Translations under genes and position numbers: made by a program
Part shown: positions 5,225 through 6,623 of the stretch, piece by piece
Layout of the letters: every line of letters starts with the position of its first letter
Numbering within the stretch: the first letter of the stretch is position 1
The notes under the pieces: model-generated
The model's database searches: none
Seen by the model: the letters and a program-made list of their open reading frames with translations, nothing else
What the model was told of the DNA's origin: nothing
Source: a bacterium
GTDB taxonomy: Bacteria > Patescibacteriota > Microgenomatia > UBA1400 > PJMF01
Direction of reading: 5' to 3'
Length of the DNA stretch: 6,623 nucleotides
NCBI GenBank assembly: GCA_900299155.1
Contig: OMIS01000054.1
Location: 1 to 6,623 of the forward strand

Positions 5225-6322
5225 ATGCAACGGTTTTTGATTCTACAAGTTATTGGTCCACATTATCATCAAGAAGATGCACTTTCAAATATGGCTGAGG
5301 CAGTATTACTGGTGGATACTTATGGTGGTCTTGTAGTAGAAAAATCTACACAACACAGGATTCATCCAGATCCAAATACCTATATTGGAAGCGGTAAACT
5401 AGAGTGGTTAAAAACAGCGGTACGGGAACAAAAAATTGATGTAGTAGTGATTAACGCAATAGTTAATTCTGGCCAACTTTTTAGGATGGAACGCGCACTT
5501 TGGGAAGTGAATACGAAGATTGCAGTATGGGATAGAGTAGATTTAATTTTGAATATTTTTGAACAGCATGACAGTTCGGTGGAAGCTAAGTTACAAATTC
5601 AATTGGCGCGTGTAAAGCATACAGGTCCCAGGATTTATGGATTGGGGAAAACAGCATTATCACGACAAGGTGGTGGTATTGGTACTAGAGGTTTGGGTGA
5701 AACAAACATTGAGATAGAACGGCGAAATATAAAGAAACTGCAACAACGGATTGAAAAGCAGATTGCTGCACGCGCTCATGAACAAAAAAATAGAATTTAT
5801 GAACGTCAAAAGCGGGGTGTAAAAACTGTTGCGCTAGTAGGTTATACGAGTGCGGGTAAGACAACCTTATTTAATATTTTGACTGGAAAAGAGAAAAAAT
5901 CTCACCAGTCTTTATTTACAACACTTGATACGGTAGTGGGTAAAATTAAGCTGCAGCAATACATTCCTGCGGTACTTGTTTCTGATACAATCGGATTCAT
6001 TGATGAACTACCCCCAGTTTTAATTCAAGCATTTCGATCAACCTTGTTGGAGTCAATGGAGGCACAAGTTGTACTGCATGTTATTGATGTGTCTGATACA
6101 AAAATGTTTGACAAAATTACAATTGTGGAAGATATTTTGCATGAGCTGCAAGCCACACAAACACGTATCTATGTCTTTAATAAAATTGATTTGTTGAGCT
6201 TAGAACAACAAAAAATTTTAGCAGAAAAGTATACAGGCAAGAGTGTTGTTTTTGTTTCTGCAAAAACTGGTGAAGGCATAGAGCTGCTGAAAGAAAAAAC
6301 TGAAGCTTTATTGGGTAGGTGA
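5225..6322 (+). CDS. hflX: HflX-family GTPase, short form
   Basis: A 365-residue ribosome-associated GTPase; in studied bacteria HflX binds the large ribosomal subunit and splits or rescues stalled ribosomes, for instance after heat stress. The N-terminal HflX domain (about 1-165) contains IGSGKLEWL (54-62), VWDRVDLILNIFEQ (101-114), and the glycine-rich LSRQGGGIGTRGLGETNIE (145-163). A charged helix (165-198) leads to the G domain: G1 GYTSAGKT (206-213), G2 around FTTLDT (231-236), G3 DTIGFI (254-259) followed by DELPP and AFRSTLLESM, G4 NKID (319-322), and G5 SAK (345-347). All GTPase motifs are present. The protein ends directly after the G domain, so the C-terminal domain of longer HflX proteins (E. 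coli, about 426 residues) is missing. ATG 5225 is chosen because the HflX N-terminus fits there; a TTG at 5192 would overlap the UPF0314 gene. Translation is probably coupled to UPF0314, since only one base separates them. Confidence 0.95.
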   Translation: MQRFLILQVIGPHYHQEDALSNMAEAVLLVDTYGGLVVEKSTQHRIHPDPNTYIGSGKLEWLKTAVREQKIDVVVINAIVNSGQLFRMERALWEVNTKIAVWDRVDLILNIFEQHDSSVEAKLQIQLARVKHTGPRIYGLGKTALSRQGGGIGTRGLGETNIEIERRNIKKLQQRIEKQIAARAHEQKNRIYERQKRGVKTVALVGYTSAGKTTLFNILTGKEKKSHQSLFTTLDTVVGKIKLQQYIPAVLVSDTIGFIDELPPVLIQAFRSTLLESMEAQVVLHVIDVSDTKMFDKITIVEDILHELQATQTRIYVFNKIDLLSLEQQKILAEKYTGKSVVFVSAKTGEGIELLKEKTEALLGR

Positions 6323-6390
6323 ATGAGCTAGTAGTAATATTACGGTAAGTTACTATTGGCTTATATAGGGAAATGAGTTACGCTTAATTG

Positions 6391-6395
6391 AAGGG
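6391..6395 (+). promoter_or_regulatory. Shine-Dalgarno of the small membrane protein
   Basis: AAGGG lies five bases before the ATG at 6401. It is a fair ribosome binding site and supports this short frame as a real gene with this start. Confidence 0.5.
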
Positions 6396-6400
6396 TAGTT

Positions 6401-6604
6401 ATGGAAACAGTTACCGAATTACTATATACATTAATTTCAACGCCATTAAAGCTATCATTTTGGCTGATTCTTATCCCCAGTTGCTTAGTTTTATATAGTG
6501 CGATTATGTCTGCAAAGTCACTTGGTGGAGAGCTTGGAGCAGGCCTAAAGAAAATTGCCGCTGGTAGCGAGTTAATAGAAATTTCGTGTTGTTTTTTAAT
6601 TTAA
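6401..6604 (+). CDS. Small single-span membrane protein, function unknown
   Basis: A 67-residue frame starting 78 bases after hflX. Residues about 17-36 are a hydrophobic helix (LKLSFWLILIPSCLVLYSAI), followed by SAKSLGGELGAGLKKIAAGS (37-56), which looks like a soluble amphipathic stretch rich in Gly and Lys. The last residues (57-67, ELIEISCCFLI) do not resemble the rest. The GG-E-L-G-x-G-L-K-x-I-A-x-G stretch recalls the membrane-proximal part of longer multi-span proteins, so the frame could be an early-terminated or frameshifted longer gene; the +1 continuation (NRNFVLFFNLKFIE) is short and gives no support. I do not recognise a family. Confidence 0.5.
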   Translation: METVTELLYTLISTPLKLSFWLILIPSCLVLYSAIMSAKSLGGELGAGLKKIAAGSELIEISCCFLI

Positions 6605-6623
6605 AATTCATTGAATAATAGGG

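Noticed and set aside
6330..6357. TAATATTAC (6335-6343), the nonanucleotide of geminivirus-type rolling-circle origins, beside an 8-bp imperfect stem
   Set aside because: The nonamer is split between stem and loop rather than exposed in the loop, no Rep gene or iterons are visible, and AT-rich palindromes of this size arise easily by chance in such DNA. It also has no U-tract, so it is not a convincing terminator for hflX.
6372..6388. CTTAAT at 6383-6388 before the small membrane protein as a third regulator box
   Set aside because: There is no second CTTAA 11 bp upstream, so the direct-repeat arrangement is absent.
1..6623. CRISPR arrays, tRNA or rRNA genes, riboswitches
   Set aside because: No regularly spaced repeats, cloverleaf or conserved rRNA segments were recognised; intergenic spaces are all shorter than 160 bases and are accounted for above.

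Overview
The window is AT-rich bacterial DNA carrying five complete protein genes of recognisable type or family, one small unassigned gene, and the tail of a transposase. Several features suggest a member of the Patescibacteria (Candidate Phyla Radiation). These are a membrane-anchored secreted protein with a Thr/Pro/Ser-rich linker, a small secreted Glu/Gln/Arg-rich helical protein of a type I remember from such genomes, mostly weak or absent Shine-Dalgarno sequences, and compact packing with short gaps. This placement rests on pattern recognition only. UGA is not used as a sense codon in the genes read here, so nothing points to the recoded Gracilibacteria/SR1 lineages.

Layout, left to right. 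Bases 1-64 encode the last 20 residues of a DDE (rve-type) transposase, so the left edge is the end of an insertion sequence or its remnant. Next, on the + strand, is a 663-residue surface protein (159-2150). It has an N-terminal membrane anchor, a beta-rich module, a Thr/Pro linker and a C-terminal alpha/alpha-toroid domain resembling alginate lyases. A convergent - strand operon follows with only 14 bp between the stop codons: an OmpR/PhoB-type response regulator (3187-3858) and its sensor histidine kinase (2165-3184). The best terminator for the + strand lyase-like gene lies inside the kinase coding sequence, in the part that encodes its last conserved motif. Further right, also on the - strand, is a 174-residue secreted helical protein (3974-4498), separated from the regulator by a strong hairpin. 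Divergent from it, on the + strand, are a UPF0314/DUF2585 membrane protein (4633-5223) and an HflX-type GTPase (5225-6322), one base apart. A 67-residue single-span membrane protein (6401-6604) closes the window.

The most interesting observation is regulatory. The promoter of the regulator-kinase operon and the promoter of the secreted helical protein share the same arrangement: TTAAG-N6-TTAAG-N10-TA(C/G)A(C/G)T on the - strand. The two 5-base half-sites have an 11-bp period, as expected for tandem binding of an OmpR/PhoB-family regulator, and both promoters have exactly the same distance to the -10. Read on the + strand the box is CTTAAN-N5-CTTAAN, close to the PmrA (BasR) box of enterobacteria. 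The kinase has a short extracytoplasmic loop containing an ExxE motif, which in PmrB binds iron, and a PHLPPH motif. Together these suggest a small self-contained envelope-sensing circuit. The kinase and regulator would control their own synthesis and that of a secreted Spy/CpxP-like helical protein, and the box may also affect the divergent UPF0314-hflX pair. The wiring is inferred from sequence alone.
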